Shown: positions 1 through 9,040, counted from the stretch's first letter. The stretch: DNA of 64,000 nucleotides from CAKUFA01 sp963627465 (GCA_963627465.1 CAVGBO010000014.1:12446-76445), one strand, 5' to 3'. Translations and numbers: made by a program. Notes: generated by a model not told the origin, from the letters alone.

Positions 1-671
1 TTCATGATTTCCTCCGCAAAGTCTGCCCAGGAGCAGAATCCCTCGTTGGTGGCATGATACACACCGTAGTGATTGGTGCGGATCATGTCGCACATCAGCC
101 GTGCCAGGTCAGGGGTATAGGTAGGCGAACCGAACTGGTCATTGACCACATTCAGCTCCTCCTTCTCGCTGCCCAGGCGCAGCATGGTCTTCACAAAGTT
201 TCGACCGTTAAGGCCGAACACCCACGCCGTGCGGATGATGAAGAATTTCTGCATCAGGCTGCGAACGGCTTCTTCACCCTGTGCCTTGGTCAGGCCGTAT
301 ACATTCTGCGGTGCAATGGGATCCTTCACCTGGAAGGGCTCGGTCCCTTCTCCGGAAAACACATAGTCCGTGGAAATGTACATGAGTGCAGCGTCCACTG
401 CCAAAGCAGCACGCACCATGTTCAGCGTGCCGCCTCCGTTCACATCCGCAGCGACTTCCGGCTCTGTTTCCGCCTTATCCACATTGGTGTAGGCGGCGCA
501 GTGCATAATGGCGTCAGGCGCATAGTCCTTCACATAGGCCATTACAGCCTGTGCATCCGTCAGGTCAAAATCATCCCGATCCACACCCTTGCATTCAATG
601 CCCAGGGCGGTCAGCCGCTTCACGCAGTCATAGCCTAATTGTCCGGCAACGCCGGTTACCAATACCTTCAT
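1..671 (-). CDS. rfbD: dTDP-4-dehydrorhamnose reductase (partial, C-terminus beyond window)
   Basis: Last step of dTDP-L-rhamnose synthesis: NADPH-dependent reduction of dTDP-4-keto-L-rhamnose, a cytosolic precursor for cell-surface rhamnose polymers. The N-terminus reads MKVLVTGVAGQLGYD, a Rossmann GxxGxxG site of the short-chain/extended dehydrogenase family; further in are a YISTDYVFSG stretch and a YGLTKAQGE stretch holding the Tyr-x3-Lys catalytic pair. About 223 residues are present of a usual 280-300; the rest is cut off by the window edge. The start codon overlaps the rfbB stop as ATGA (668-671), so the two are translationally coupled. It is the last visible gene of the minus-strand rfbA-C-B-D operon. 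Confidence 0.93.
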   Translation of the reverse strand, partial: MKVLVTGVAGQLGYDCVKRLTALGIECKGVDRDDFDLTDAQAVMAYVKDYAPDAIMHCAAYTNVDKAETEPEVAADVNGGGTLNMVRAALAVDAALMYISTDYVFSGEGTEPFQVKDPIAPQNVYGLTKAQGEEAVRSLMQKFFIIRTAWVFGLNGRNFVKTMLRLGSEKEELNVVNDQFGSPTYTPDLARLMCDMIRTNHYGVYHATNEGFCSWADFAEEIM

Positions 672-1696
672 GCTTGTCCTCTGTTTCCATACATTTTTTC
701 GTAGTAATTCTGATAATCCCCGGCCAGAATATCCTTCCACCACTTCTCGTTATCCAGATACCAGCGGATGGTCTTCTTGATGCCCTCATCGAAGGTGGTA
801 GCGGGCAGCCAGCCCAGCTCCCCGTGAATCTTGCTGGGATCAATGGCGTAACGCTGGTCGTGACCCGGCCGATCCTTTACGTAGGTAATGAGGCTTTCCG
901 GCTTGCCCAGCTCCCGGAGGATGGTCTTTACCACTTCCAGATTGGTACGCTCGTTGTGGCCGCCCACGTTGTAGATTTCGCCTTCACGTCCCTTGCGAAT
1001 GACCAAGTCAATGGCAGAGCAGTGATCCTCCACATACAGCCAGTCCCGCACGTTTTCGCCGGTGCCGTAAACCGGCAGGCTTTCGTCCGCCAGGGCACGG
1101 GAAATCATCAGAGGGATCAGCTTCTCCGGGAAATGATAGGGGCCGTAGTTGTTGGAGCAGCGGGTAATGGATACCGGCAGATGGAAGGTACGGGCATAGG
1201 CCAGCACCAGCAGATCAGCAGCGGCCTTGGAAGCACTGTAGGGGCTGGAAGTATGGATGGGGGTCTCTTCCGTGAAGAACAGATCCGGCCGATCCAGGGG
1301 CAAATCGCCGTACACCTCGTCGGTGGACACCTGATGATACCGCTTGATGCCATACTTCCGGCAGGCATCCATCAGAGTCTGGGTACCCAAAATGTTGGTG
1401 CGCAGGAACAGCCCGGGATCTTCCACGGAACGATCCACATGGCTCTCCGCCGCAAAGTTCACGATCATGTCGGGATGCTCTTCCTGAAAGAGCTTTTCCA
1501 CAGCAGCCTTGTCCGTAATGTCCGCCTTCACGAAGCGGAAATGGTCATTCTTCATGGCCTCATCCAAGGTGGCCATGTTGCCTGCATAGGTCAGGCTGTC
1601 CAGGCAAACGATCCGATCCTCCGGATGGTTCTTCAGCTGGAAGTAAATAAAGTTGCTGCCGATGAAGCCGGCACCGCCGGTAACGATAATGGTCAT
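668..1696 (-). CDS. rfbB: dTDP-glucose 4,6-dehydratase
   Basis: Second enzyme of the dTDP-L-rhamnose pathway, converting dTDP-glucose to dTDP-4-keto-6-deoxyglucose with tightly bound NAD+. The 342-residue protein is full length for RmlB. It shows the Rossmann motif TGGAGFIGSNFI near residue 6, the QVSTDEVYGDL stretch carrying the catalytic Thr-Asp-Glu, YSASKAAAD with the Tyr-x3-Lys pair, and RCSNNYGPYHFPEKLIP typical of the family. It overlaps rfbC upstream (1693-1696) and rfbD downstream (668-671) by 4-bp ATGA junctions, so the whole operon is probably translated as a coupled unit. Confidence 0.97.
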   Translation of the reverse strand: MTIIVTGGAGFIGSNFIYFQLKNHPEDRIVCLDSLTYAGNMATLDEAMKNDHFRFVKADITDKAAVEKLFQEEHPDMIVNFAAESHVDRSVEDPGLFLRTNILGTQTLMDACRKYGIKRYHQVSTDEVYGDLPLDRPDLFFTEETPIHTSSPYSASKAAADLLVLAYARTFHLPVSITRCSNNYGPYHFPEKLIPLMISRALADESLPVYGTGENVRDWLYVEDHCSAIDLVIRKGREGEIYNVGGHNERTNLEVVKTILRELGKPESLITYVKDRPGHDQRYAIDPSKIHGELGWLPATTFDEGIKKTIRWYLDNEKWWKDILAGDYQNYYEKMYGNRGQA

Positions 1697-2262
1697 GCCT
1701 GTTCCTCCTTATAAACGAAGTTGCAGTCGCTGTCCGCAAGGAGCGGGGAGGTGGTATCCTTCTGGCTGAGCAGCTCCTCAATCACCTCGCCCCATTCTAC
1801 GCCGATGGCAGGGTCATTGAACCGAATGCCCCGGTCGCATTCCTTGCTGTAGAGATTATCCACCTTGTAGCAGAACTCCACATCATCCGTCAGGGTGCGG
1901 AAGCCGTGGCCAAAGCCCCGGGGAATGAAAAGCATCCGCTTATTGTCAGCAGACAGCTCCACCGCAACCCACTGCCGATAGGTGGGGCTGCCCTTGCGGA
2001 GATCCACTGCCACATCCATCACAGCGCCCTTGGTTACGCGAACCAGCTTCGCCTGTGCCATGGGATCATTCTGGAAATGGATGCCCCGGAGCACGCCCTT
2101 CTGTGCCGTAAAGGACTGATTATCCTGCACGAATACGTTGTCAATCCCCAGATCATGGAATGCCTTCTGGGAATAGGTTTCCATAAAGTAGCCCCGCTTG
2201 TCGCCAAAGACCTTGGGCTCAATGATGTAGACTCCCGGCAGGGAGGTGGCGATCTTCTCCAT
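1693..2262 (-). CDS. rfbC: dTDP-4-dehydrorhamnose 3,5-epimerase
   Basis: Cupin-fold epimerase acting on dTDP-4-keto-6-deoxyglucose at C3 and C5, third step of dTDP-L-rhamnose synthesis. At 189 residues it has the normal RmlC length. Diagnostic stretches are FVQDNQSFTAQKGVLRGIHFQ (the His of RGIHFQ being catalytic), KGAVMDVAVDLRKGSPTY and the IPRGFGHGF stretch. The gene sits 27 bp after rfbA and overlaps rfbB by ATGA. The order A-C-B-D is common in Bacillota rhamnose clusters. Confidence 0.96.
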   Translation of the reverse strand: MEKIATSLPGVYIIEPKVFGDKRGYFMETYSQKAFHDLGIDNVFVQDNQSFTAQKGVLRGIHFQNDPMAQAKLVRVTKGAVMDVAVDLRKGSPTYRQWVAVELSADNKRMLFIPRGFGHGFRTLTDDVEFCYKVDNLYSKECDRGIRFNDPAIGVEWGEVIEELLSQKDTTSPLLADSDCNFVYKEEQA

Positions 2263-2289
2263 GAATCAAAGACCTCTTTCAAAGAAAAA

Positions 2290-3174
2290 TTAGTAGCGAA
2301 TCTTGCCGTCTGCCACAGCCTTCAGGTGCTCGCCATAGGGGCTCTTGCCGTACCGCTGTGCGGAGGCAAGCAGCTCATCCTTGTTAATCCAGCCGTTCTT
2401 GTAGGCAATTTCCTCAGGGGCGGAAATCTTGATGCCCTGCCGCTTTTCTACCATGCGGACGAAATCGGCAGCCTCCACCAGAGATTCCATGGTGCCGGTA
2501 TCCAGCCAGGCATAGCCCCGACCCAGCAGCTTCACATCCAGCTCGCCGCTTTGCAGGTACATGTCGTTCAGGGTGGTGATTTCCAGCTCGCCCCGGGCGG
2601 AGGGTTTCACTTCTTTCGCCTTTGCGCTAACCCCGGCAGGGTAGAAGTACAGTCCCGTAATGCAATAGTTGCTCTTGGGGTACTTGGGCTTCTCTTCCAC
2701 AGAGATGACCTTGCCGTTTTCATCAAACTCCACAATGCCGAACCGTTCCGGATCATTTACGTAGTAGCCGAAAATGGTAGCCCGGCCGGCCTTCGCATTG
2801 GCAGCTGCATCCTTCAGCACGTGGGAGAACCCGTTGCCGTAGAAGATGTTATCCCCCAGCACCATGGCGCAGCTATCGTCACCGATGAATTCCTCACCAA
2901 TGATGAAGGCCTGTGCCAAGCCGTCCGGAGAAGGCTGCACCGCATACTGCAGGGATACGCCGAACTGGCTGCCATCCCCCAAAAGGGACTGGAACCGGGG
3001 CGTATCCACTGGGGTGGAGATGATCAAAATATCACGGATGCCTGCAAGCATCAATGTGGACAGAGGATAGTAGATCATGGGCTTATCGTACACCGGCAGC
3101 AGCTGCTTGCTGGTGACCATGGTCAGTGGGTACAGCCGCGTGCCTGCTCCGCCGGCCAAGATGATTCCCTTCAT
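2290..3174 (-). CDS. rfbA: Glucose-1-phosphate thymidylyltransferase
   Basis: First step of the dTDP-L-rhamnose pathway: glucose-1-phosphate plus dTTP gives dTDP-glucose and pyrophosphate. The 294-residue protein starts MKGIILAGGAGTRLYPLT, the nucleotidyltransferase signature, and carries the YDKPMIYYPLSTLMLAGI and VLGDNIFYG stretches (the Asp binding Mg2+) and EEKPKYPKSN. The start is chosen because an AAGGAGGA ribosome-binding site lies at the correct distance upstream. It is the first gene of the rfb operon, with a strong promoter about 60 bp upstream at 3231-3259. Confidence 0.97.
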   Translation of the reverse strand: MKGIILAGGAGTRLYPLTMVTSKQLLPVYDKPMIYYPLSTLMLAGIRDILIISTPVDTPRFQSLLGDGSQFGVSLQYAVQPSPDGLAQAFIIGEEFIGDDSCAMVLGDNIFYGNGFSHVLKDAAANAKAGRATIFGYYVNDPERFGIVEFDENGKVISVEEKPKYPKSNYCITGLYFYPAGVSAKAKEVKPSARGELEITTLNDMYLQSGELDVKLLGRGYAWLDTGTMESLVEAADFVRMVEKRQGIKISAPEEIAYKNGWINKDELLASAQRYGKSPYGEHLKAVADGKIRY

Positions 3175-3230
3175 GAAGCGGTCCTCCTTTAAGTGACAAA
3201 TGAAATTTGGAAAGCAATTTCCGTTGATTC

Positions 3231-3259
3231 ATTATAGCATAGCCCTGTAGGAAAAGCAA
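3231..3259 (-). promoter_or_regulatory. Promoter of the rfb operon
   Basis: On the minus strand TTGCTT (3254-3259) and a perfect TATAAT (3231-3236) are separated by 17 bp, a housekeeping sigma-A promoter reading into rfbA. The first start codon lies at 3174. Confidence 0.8.
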
Positions 3260-3293
3260 ACCAACGATTGACAAACGCTAACAGAACATCCTG

Positions 3294-3923
3294 TTAATTT
3301 GCCGCAGTGGCGGACTGTTCCTTTCTTTTCATGCCGTGAATTTTACCGATCAGAAAGGAAGAAATCGTTACCGTTACCAGCGAGCAGGCAATCTTCTGCC
3401 ACGGAATATAGCTCAGGGACAGGGTCAGTACTGCCACGTCCGTAAACAGATACGCTCTGTCAACCGGCCAGTGAAATTGCTTGGCAATGACCAGTGCCAG
3501 GGCATCGTCTCCCCCGGAGGCACCGCCTGCACGAACCACCAAGCCTACGCCCACGCCCACAAATAAGGCGCCCACTACCGCCGCCAGCAAAGGCTGATCC
3601 GCCATGGAAGGCAGCAGGGGACCGATCGCCTCCCACAGGGCATAGGTCAGGGCAAACCCACCCGTAGCGCACAGAGCACAGCGGAGAAAGTCTTTTCCCA
3701 AATATTTGACACCTAGGGCATAGCAAATCACGTCCAGCACCACTTCCGTAATGGCCGGAGAAATTCCCAGCCAGTGCTGAACCAGCAGCGTCATGCCCAG
3801 CACACCGCCCTCGGTAATGCTGCACCGACTATGCACATTGTACAAGCCAAAGGTCAATATGGCCGCCCCTGCCAGCAGCATAGCGTATCGTTTCCATTCC
3901 CGTTTCAGATGATCCAGAAGCAT
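3294..3923 (-). CDS. YitT-family (DUF161) multi-pass membrane protein
   Basis: Integral membrane protein of about 209 residues with roughly five or six hydrophobic segments. The stretches ITEGGVLGMTLL, GVGVGLVVRAGGASGGDD and WQKIACSLVTVTISSFLIGKI are typical of the YitT/DUF161 family, whose transport role is not established. An upstream in-frame extension exists, but the start at 3923 is preferred because TAGGAGGG (3930-3937, minus strand) precedes it. This family often carries a C-terminal DUF2179 domain, which is missing here; the protein ends soon after the last membrane helix. A short inverted repeat (3279-3284/3291-3296) overlaps its stop codon. Confidence 0.75.
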   Translation of the reverse strand: MLLDHLKREWKRYAMLLAGAAILTFGLYNVHSRCSITEGGVLGMTLLVQHWLGISPAITEVVLDVICYALGVKYLGKDFLRCALCATGGFALTYALWEAIGPLLPSMADQPLLAAVVGALFVGVGVGLVVRAGGASGGDDALALVIAKQFHWPVDRAYLFTDVAVLTLSLSYIPWQKIACSLVTVTISSFLIGKIHGMKRKEQSATAAN

Positions 3924-4073
3924 TCTAACCCTCCTAAATGGTTGCACTTCTATCATAGCGAATGGACAGGGAATGTCAAGGGGCGCATGGGATACCGGAT
4001 GGCAATCACGTTTCCATTTGTTCGCCCTCTTCCCCATGCTTCCTTCTTTCTTTTGCAACAATTTGTCCTTACA

Positions 4074-4102
4074 TTGCAAGATAGAAAAAAGTATGATAAA
4101 AT
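4074..4102 (+). promoter_or_regulatory. Promoter upstream of the CotH-like gene
   Basis: TTGCAA (4074-4079), a 17-bp spacer and TAAAAT (4097-4102); an overlapping TATGAT at 4092-4097 is an alternative -10. It lies in the 270-bp divergent region between the YitT-type gene and the CotH-type gene, about 90 bp before the latter. Confidence 0.6.
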
Positions 4103-4193
4103 GCAGGGGATAGAGGGATCGTCTCCTCTGTCATAACCGTCAAGATCATGTAGGAACGCAGCGCATTCAGGCGCAGAAACAGGAGAAACGCAA

Positions 4194-7100
4194 ATGCAGC
4201 AAACTCCGCCCAGAAGAAGAAGGAGCGGCGCGGCTTATCAGGAATCCCAAACCCGCCCGACAGCTCCTCAGCAGACGCGAGGACGTGGACCCAAGCGGAA
4301 AAAGCCCGCCTGGTTCGCCATGGCAGTCTTTATTGCCTTGGTTGCTTTGTTGGTGATTATCTGCCCCAAGGAACCCATCTCCCGAGCCATCCGTACCACC
4401 GGCACGGAAGACGGCAACGTGGATCAGACCACCGGCGAAAAGGATAGTGCTTACAACGGTCTGGTCATCAGTGAGCTGATGGCGTCCAACCGTTCCTCCG
4501 TCCCGGATGAAAACGGCGAGTATGACGACTGGGTTGAAATCTGGAACAGCACCGACCATGAAATTTCCCTGAAGGACGTGGGTTTAAGTGACCGGGGGGA
4601 TTCCATCCGTTTCCTGTTCCCGGATGTTATCCTGCCGGCAGACGGCCGTGTGGTGGTGTTCTGCTCCGATACCAACGCCAGCGAAGCAGGCAAGACCCTC
4701 CACGCCAAGTTTAAGCTTTCCAGCGTGGGCGAAACCGTGTACCTCTTCGACCCCAGTGCTTATCAGATTGATTCTGTTACCTTCCCCATTATGGGCAGTG
4801 ACGAAAGCTGGGCACTGCAGGCGGACGGCACCTGGGCTTCCACCCTGCTGTACAGTCCCGGTTACCCCAACACCGAGGAAGGCTATCAGGCTTACCTGAC
4901 CTCCACCACGGTCACGGACGGTGCGATCATTATCAATGAAGTCATGGCGGATGCCAAGAGCGGGCTGACGGATGAAGACGGCGAGTTCAGCGACTGGATT
5001 GAGCTGTACAACACCACCAATCAGACCATCAGCCTGGAAAACTACGCCCTGAGCAACAAGGAAAACAAGCCCCTGAAGTGGCGCTTCCCCGAAGGGGCAA
5101 CCATCGCTCCCGGCGGTTACTACGTGGTGTTCTGCTCCGGCAAGGATAAGGTGGAGGAGAGCACCGGCGTGCCCCACGCCAACTTCCGCATCAGTGCCGA
5201 ACACGATACGGTGGTGTTGTCCGACAGCCGGGGTCGCCTGGTGGATCGGGTCACCATTGATAACCTGGCCGAGGATTGCAGCTACGGTCGGGACAGTGAC
5301 GGTAATTTCAAGGTCTATCAGCTGGCAACGCCCGGTCTCCCTAACACGGAGGCCGGCGCTGCCCAGATGGACTACAACATGCGCCAAATGAATAAAACCG
5401 GCGTATACATCAGTGAGGTCATGGCCTCCGACGATTCCGTGCAGGTGTATGACGATGTTTCCCCCTGCGACTGGGTGGAGCTTTACAACAGCTCCAACGT
5501 AGCCGTTGACCTGAGTAATTACGGTCTGTCGGACAATGTGGGTCGTGCACGGAAGTGGCAGTTTCCGGAAGGCACCACCATCGGTCCGGGGGAATATCTG
5601 GTGGTGCTGTGTGATGGTCAAAGTCAGCTGACAACCACCACTCGGCTGCATGCATCCTTCAAGATTCTGCGTGCCGGGGGCGAGACGGTCTGCCTGTCCG
5701 ATCCTACGGGCAAGATACTGGATAAGCTGGTTATGCCGCTCGTTCCCACCAATACGTCCTACGGCCGCACCCTGGGATTGGCGGGCTTTTTTTATTATGA
5801 CACGCCAACGCCGAAGGCCTCCAACGGTTCCGGCTTCCTGGGCTACGCAGAAGCCCCCGAATTGCTGGTGGAACCGGGACTTCATTACGAAACCGTGTAC
5901 ACCGGCTTCACCATCCCGGACGGATGCACGGTGTACTACACCACGGATGGTTCCATCCCCACCACGTCATCCACGCCTTACAACGGCGAGACGCTGGAGC
6001 TGAACTTCACCACCGTGCTTCGGGCGAGAGCCTTCTCCTCGACAGGCCTTCAGCCCAGCACCATCACCACCGGTACTTATTTCATTAACGCCTATCACTC
6101 CCTGCCCATTGTGTCCCTGACCTGCGACCCGGACATCCTGTGGAATGAGGAAACAGGCATGTTCGTCACCGGTGCCAACGTAACCAAGGTAGCCGGTCAG
6201 CTGCCCTTTAAGAACACCATTTACCGGCAGTTCGGCAAAATCCGCCAGGAAGGCTACATCGAATACTACCTGCTGGACGGCACCCAGGTATTGAGTCAGG
6301 GAACCGGCTTCGAGCTGTCCGGCGACTTCAGCCTTGACCTGCCCCAGAAGTCCATCAAGTTCCGTTCCAAGTCCATTTACGGCGAGAAGTACTTCAACGC
6401 CAAGCTCTTCGATGACCGGGAATACACCCAGTACAAAGCCTTCGTGCTCCGTAATGCAGGCAACGACGGTGTATGGACCCGGCTGTTGGACGGTTTTCAG
6501 TCCAGATTGATGGACTTCTACGGCACGTCCATCATCCACCAGGCATGGAATCCCGTGGTGGTATACATTAACGGCGTGTACTGGGGTCACTACAACATGC
6601 GGGAACGTATCGACCGCTATTTCGTGGTGCAGCATGAGGGGCTGAGCTTTGATGAAGCCAGCAAGGTGACCCTCCTCCACGGCAGCGGTTCAGCGGATTA
6701 CGGCTCCAACAAGGAATACAAGGCCATGATCAAGAAGATCAAGGCCTCCGACCCTGCCAACAATCCTGAGGATCTCCAGTACATCCTGGACAACGTGGAC
6801 GTGGATAACTACCTGGAATACATGGCGCTGGAAATGTTCTTTGGCAACAGCGACATTGGTAACATCCGCTTCTACAAAACCGGCCAGGAAGGCAGCAAGT
6901 GGAAGTGGATCATCTACGACCTGGACTACGGCCTGTACAATTCCGAGTTCAACAGTCCCAAGAGCTACACCAAGTCTACCGGCATGGGACAGCAGAAGAT
7001 CGACAACACTATTTTCCTGAAGCTGCTGGAAGTGCCTGAATACAAGGATAAGTTCCTGCGGAAGCTGGGCGACATCTTCCAGACCCTGACGACAGAAAAC

Positions 7101-7376
7101 ATGCTGTCCGTATTGGAACCCCTTGTGGAGCAGCTGGATCCGGAAATGACCGTCCACTTCGCCCGCTGGGCAGAGGAACATGACCAATTCGTCATTACCG
7201 AGTGGCCCACGTCTTCCGATGCGGCCTATCGGTATTGGCAGAGCCGGATTGAGCGGCTGCGGAACGTGATCAAGAAGCGTCCCAACAAGCTGTGGGGCTT
7301 CATCAAAGAAGAGTTCAGCCTGTCGGATGCACAGATGCTGGATTACTTCGGCGAGCAGCCGGAAATCCCGGATTGA
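4194..7376 (+). CDS. Surface CotH-family kinase with three lamin-tail domains
   Basis: A 1060-residue membrane-anchored surface protein. After a basic cytoplasmic N-terminus there is one transmembrane helix (about 40-58). Three lamin-tail (LTD) repeats follow, starting near residues 85, 240 and 400; each begins with an ISELMAS- or INEVMAD-like strand and contains a DWVE-like stretch with LYN or IWN. A chitobiase-like beta domain (about 555-625, VYYTTDGSIPTT) leads into the CotH kinase domain (about 630-1045), with GVYWGHYNMRERIDRYF and the metal-binding region KWKWIIYDLDYGLYN. CotH of Bacillus spores is an atypical protein kinase. The domain order and the neighbouring DUF4956 and VTC genes suggest a role in envelope phosphorylation or polyphosphate, but the substrate is unknown. 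Confidence 0.85.
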   Translation: MQQTPPRRRRSGAAYQESQTRPTAPQQTRGRGPKRKKPAWFAMAVFIALVALLVIICPKEPISRAIRTTGTEDGNVDQTTGEKDSAYNGLVISELMASNRSSVPDENGEYDDWVEIWNSTDHEISLKDVGLSDRGDSIRFLFPDVILPADGRVVVFCSDTNASEAGKTLHAKFKLSSVGETVYLFDPSAYQIDSVTFPIMGSDESWALQADGTWASTLLYSPGYPNTEEGYQAYLTSTTVTDGAIIINEVMADAKSGLTDEDGEFSDWIELYNTTNQTISLENYALSNKENKPLKWRFPEGATIAPGGYYVVFCSGKDKVEESTGVPHANFRISAEHDTVVLSDSRGRLVDRVTIDNLAEDCSYGRDSDGNFKVYQLATPGLPNTEAGAAQMDYNMRQMNKTGVYISEVMASDDSVQVYDDVSPCDWVELYNSSNVAVDLSNYGLSDNVGRARKWQFPEGTTIGPGEYLVVLCDGQSQLTTTTRLHASFKILRAGGETVCLSDPTGKILDKLVMPLVPTNTSYGRTLGLAGFFYYDTPTPKASNGSGFLGYAEAPELLVEPGLHYETVYTGFTIPDGCTVYYTTDGSIPTTSSTPYNGETLELNFTTVLRARAFSSTGLQPSTITTGTYFINAYHSLPIVSLTCDPDILWNEETGMFVTGANVTKVAGQLPFKNTIYRQFGKIRQEGYIEYYLLDGTQVLSQGTGFELSGDFSLDLPQKSIKFRSKSIYGEKYFNAKLFDDREYTQYKAFVLRNAGNDGVWTRLLDGFQSRLMDFYGTSIIHQAWNPVVVYINGVYWGHYNMRERIDRYFVVQHEGLSFDEASKVTLLHGSGSADYGSNKEYKAMIKKIKASDPANNPEDLQYILDNVDVDNYLEYMALEMFFGNSDIGNIRFYKTGQEGSKWKWIIYDLDYGLYNSEFNSPKSYTKSTGMGQQKIDNTIFLKLLEVPEYKDKFLRKLGDIFQTLTTENMLSVLEPLVEQLDPEMTVHFARWAEEHDQFVITEWPTSSDAAYRYWQSRIERLRNVIKKRPNKLWGFIKEEFSLSDAQMLDYFGEQPEIPD

Positions 7377-7402
7377 TGTGCTGCCGGATGCGGCACAAAT
7401 CA

Positions 7403-7431
7403 TTGCACGGACAATAGGAATGCTGTATAAT
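7403..7431 (+). promoter_or_regulatory. Promoter of the DUF4956-VTC pair
   Basis: TTGCAC (7403-7408), 17-bp spacer, perfect TATAAT (7426-7431). The DUF4956 start codon lies at 7476, so this gene pair can be transcribed independently of the CotH-type gene. Confidence 0.75.
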
Positions 7432-7475
7432 GCCACGTGTGCAATGCACATGGCTGTATTGGAGGAGGATTACAC

Positions 7476-8189
7476 ATGCAGACGACCCTTGCCTTGGATA
7501 CCATCGGTGTACAGGATTTGGTCAAGAACAACGCCAGCCTTTCCACCTACTTCGCAGAACAGTTTGCTTCCCTGACGCCTATGAAGGTGATTACCGCCCT
7601 GCTGCTTGGCTGCCTGGTGGGTCTCATCATCGCTTTTGTTTACCGCAAGTGCTACCGGGGTGTGCTCTACAGTCCCTCCTTTGCCATGACACTGATGATG
7701 CTTACCCTCATCACCACCCCCGTGGTCATGTGCATTAAGAGCGACCTGTCCCTGTCCATGGGCATGGTGGGTGCTCTGTCCATCGTCCGCTTCCGTACGG
7801 CCGTGAAGGATCCTATGGATACGGCGTACATGTTCTGGGCACTGACCATGGGCATCCTGCTGGGTGCGGAATTGTACGTCATCTCCATTGTGGTGGTGCT
7901 GGGCATTTCCGTGGTCATGTTCGGCATGACCTTTGTCCGCTTCCGCAACCCGGACGCTTATCTGCTGGTGCTCCACTATGATGACGACGTGGAGAGCACC
8001 ATCCTGCAGCAGCTCCGCCGCACGGTGAAGCAGCAGCGTCTTCGTTCCAAGACTGTCACCCGTGCCGGTGCGGAAATGACTGTGGAAGTACGCCTGTCCG
8101 ATAAGCAGGATCTGGTGGCCACCATGCTGAACATTGACGGTGTCCATGATGCAACCCTGGTTGCCTGCCAGACGGAAGCAGGCATCTAA
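7476..8189 (+). CDS. DUF4956 membrane protein
   Basis: A 237-residue protein with about four membrane helices in the N-terminal half (near 30-52, 65-85, 105-125 and 128-150) and a soluble C-terminal alpha/beta domain of about 85 residues. The stretches GALSIVRFRTAVKDPMDTAY and FWALTMGILLGAE identify DUF4956, a family of unknown function that commonly neighbours VTC-type polyphosphate polymerases and CotH proteins in Clostridia. The start at 7476 is chosen because GGAGGAGG (7461-7468) sits at the right distance; an earlier in-frame ATG at 7437 overlaps the promoter. It may form a membrane partner of the next gene product; this is inferred from gene order only. Confidence 0.8.
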   Translation: MQTTLALDTIGVQDLVKNNASLSTYFAEQFASLTPMKVITALLLGCLVGLIIAFVYRKCYRGVLYSPSFAMTLMMLTLITTPVVMCIKSDLSLSMGMVGALSIVRFRTAVKDPMDTAYMFWALTMGILLGAELYVISIVVVLGISVVMFGMTFVRFRNPDAYLLVLHYDDDVESTILQQLRRTVKQQRLRSKTVTRAGAEMTVEVRLSDKQDLVATMLNIDGVHDATLVACQTEAGI

Positions 8190-8227
8190 GCCATAAATCA
8201 CTGAAAAACACCTAGGAGGTGTTGCGG

Positions 8228-8935
8228 TTGGGCACCACTTTGCCCCTTCGGCATGAGCTGAAGTTTTTCATCAACGAAATGCAGTACATCGTCCTTTCCG
8301 GGGTGCTGGATCAAGTGCTTCAGCGGGACCCCAACGGCGATGAATACAACGAGTACCACATCCGCTCCCTGTACTTTGACACGGTGTACAACAACGCCCT
8401 GTTTGATAAAATCAATGGCGTGCAGAACCGTGACAAGTATCGTATCCGCATCTACAACATGAGCGACCGCATCATCAAGATGGAATGCAAAACCAAGATC
8501 GGCAGTCTGATTTCCAAGCGTTCCATCTCCATCCCCCGGGATTTGTGCGAGCAGCTGATTGCCGGCGACCCTACGGGGCTGGAAACCACCCGTTCCGGTC
8601 TGCTGAACGATGTGTATCGGGAAATGACGGTGAACCTGCTCCGGCCGGTGGTCATTGTGGACTACGTTCGGGAGGCTTACCTGCACCCGGCGGAAGAAGT
8701 GCGAATCACCTTCGACAAGCAGCTTCGCTCCGGTCTCCGCTCCACAGATCTGTTCAACCCCTTTGTGCCCACCGTTCCTCCCTTTGATAACGGGGAAATG
8801 ATCCTGGAAGTGAAGTACAATCGGGTGTTGCCCCCCTACATCCGGGATATTCTGTGCACCTATTGTTCCGGGGCTGTGCAGAGCGCCATCAGCAAGTATA
8901 CCTGGTGCAGACGGTTTGAAGACCTGGAAGCTTAA
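8228..8935 (+). CDS. VTC-domain polyphosphate polymerase
   Basis: A 235-residue protein of the VTC family (CYTH-like triphosphate tunnel fold), related to the catalytic domain of yeast Vtc4, which makes polyphosphate from ATP. The expected basic tunnel strands are visible: LRHELKFFI near the start, YHIRSLYFDT, RDKYRIRIYN, IKMECKTKIG and RPVVIVDYVREAY, with ILEVKYNRVLP near the end. The best start is TTG at 8228, seven bases after an AGGAGGT site (8214-8220); a GTG at 8219 would overlap that site. It follows DUF4956 by 38 bp and ends just before a terminator. The membrane neighbour and the CotH kinase suggest a surface phosphate-polymer module. Confidence 0.82.
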   Translation: MGTTLPLRHELKFFINEMQYIVLSGVLDQVLQRDPNGDEYNEYHIRSLYFDTVYNNALFDKINGVQNRDKYRIRIYNMSDRIIKMECKTKIGSLISKRSISIPRDLCEQLIAGDPTGLETTRSGLLNDVYREMTVNLLRPVVIVDYVREAYLHPAEEVRITFDKQLRSGLRSTDLFNPFVPTVPPFDNGEMILEVKYNRVLPPYIRDILCTYCSGAVQSAISKYTWCRRFEDLEA

Positions 8936-8941
8936 CCCATA

Positions 8942-8976
8942 GATCACCTGTCAATGCGTACAGGTGGTCTTTTTCG
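8942..8976 (+). terminator. Intrinsic terminator after the VTC gene
   Basis: A 10-bp stem, GATCACCTGT pairing with ACAGGTGGTC (one G-T wobble), is followed by TTTTT. It closes the CotH-DUF4956-VTC block. Confidence 0.85.
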
Positions 8977-8988
8977 TTATCCTGCATC

Positions 8989-9017
8989 TTGCGATTGCAC
9001 CTGAAATGCTGTAGAAT
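8989..9017 (+). promoter_or_regulatory. Promoter of the murB-rapZ-whiA operon
   Basis: TTGCGA (8989-8994), 17-bp spacer, TAGAAT (9012-9017), 23 bases before the murB start. Confidence 0.6.
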
Positions 9018-9040
9018 AGAGCATGAGAGGAAGTGGATGC

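Noticed and set aside
3279..3296. TAACAG...CTGTTA inverted repeat as terminator of the YitT-type gene.
   Set aside because: Only six base pairs and no T-run; too weak to call, though it may contribute.
4194..7376. Reading the CotH-like protein as a spore coat protein.
   Set aside because: It has a transmembrane anchor, lamin-tail domains and VTC/DUF4956 neighbours; no other spore coat genes are present, so a vegetative surface role is as likely.
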